DNA of 64,000 nucleotides, taken from Tretioscincus oriximinensis (taxonomy: Eukaryota; Chordata; Lepidosauria; Squamata; Gymnophthalmidae). Under the pieces are notes generated by a model. That model saw nothing but the letters and a program-made list of their open reading frames with translations. It ran no database searches and was not told the origin of the DNA. The translations under genes and the position numbers were made by a program. The stretch spans positions 779,764 to 843,763 of the forward strand of contig JAJVDF010000162.1 of assembly GCA_022410635.1 (NCBI GenBank), written 5' to 3'. This document shows, one piece after another, positions 63,500 to 64,000 of this stretch (the stretch's first letter is position 1; each line of letters starts with the position of its first letter).

Positions 63500-63845
63500 G
63501 TATCTTGTACATTATTAGCATTTCGCCTAAGACCAGCTCCTGGGTGCCATTTTTCAGCCACACAAGAACTCCTAGACATAAAGAGGGTGTGAAGGAGACC
63601 CCTACCTGTCTTTGCTTGGCAGTCTGGCAGCAGCTTCACGTTCAGTCTGAGCTCTTTCTAGCCCTTCCCTGCTTAGGCCAGTGGTGACACTGGGAGACCA
63701 CTGTCTTTTCTCTCAGGCCGCTTCCTCATGACATGGTTTGCTTCACTATTTCTTGTAAAATGTGTTTGTGATCCATCCTCCCCTACCACAAAGCTTCCAT
63801 ACTGCTCTCATCACATGGCGAGACCCATAAGGCATTGCTCCGGTT
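63500..63845. other. Start of the intron after exon w16
   Basis: Nothing recognised. The open frame running through exon w16 into the intron is chance read-through; the donor gtatct and loss of Gly-X-Y at 63500 mark the exon end. Confidence 0.5.
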
Positions 63846-64000
63846 GCCTTCCTACAATTCCCAACATTCTCTACGAGCCTTCCTACAATTTCCAACATTC
63901 TCTACGAGCCTTCCTACAATTCCCAACATTCTCTACGAGCCTTCCTACAATTCCCAACATTCTCTATGAGTCTTCCTACAATTCTCAACATTCTCTAAGA
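63846..64000. repeat. 31-base minisatellite, five units, continuing beyond the window
   Basis: Units start at 63846, 63877, 63908, 63939 and 63970. Each reads gccttcctacaattcccaac then attctctacga, with 1-3 substitutions in the last units. The array is cut by the window edge, so total copy number is unknown. Confidence 0.95.

Noticed and set aside
63846..64000. CRISPR array (repeats of about 31 bases)
   Set aside because: Units are contiguous with no spacers, in an animal genome; it is a minisatellite.

Overview
The window is a stretch of vertebrate nuclear DNA, most likely from a sauropsid reptile and probably a squamate. The genome calls rest on the repeats: CR1 LINEs with two kinds of 3' terminal repeat, L1 and L2 LINEs, tRNA-headed SINEs with TTC tails, Penelope-like inverted elements and hAT-type MITEs. 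Species is not determinable from the sequence alone.

There is one protein-coding gene, on the + strand: the 3' half of a FACIT collagen that I assign to COL20A1 (collagen alpha-1(XX)). I find 16 internal exons between 8071 and 63499, totalling 1470 coding bases (about 490 residues). All 16 join in frame with GT/AG borders. In order they encode the TSPN/laminin-G-like domain (exons w1-w5), a Cys-rich hinge (w5-w6), the COL2 triple helix with 54-, 96-, 72- and 36-base exons (w6-w13), the non-collagenous NC2 segment with one Cys (w14-w15), and the start of COL1 (w15-w16). The vWA and fibronectin-III exons must lie left of the window and the rest of COL1 and NC1 right of it. No start codon, promoter, stop codon or polyadenylation site of the gene is present.

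Region by region: 1-8070 is intron holding LINE and SINE copies, a purine tract and a large palindrome. 8071-25822 carries four TSPN exons separated by CR1-rich introns, with a TTC expansion and assembly gap at 18540-19128. 25823-33014 is an intron with two antisense L1 fragments. 33015-47506 holds the hinge and COL2 exons. 47507-53296 holds the NC2 exons among SINEs and microsatellites. 53486-63421 is a roughly 10 kb intron densely packed with DNA transposons, several with target-site duplications readable directly. 63846-64000 is a 31-base minisatellite running off the edge.

The coding part is about 2% of the window; nearly all other recognisable content is transposon-derived. I found no second gene, no structural RNA gene and no CRISPR. 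The least ordinary material is in the repeats: a 212-220 base foldback MITE family with 8-base duplications, inverted Penelope-like elements carrying a hammerhead-like core, and nested insertions that date the repeat families relative to each other.
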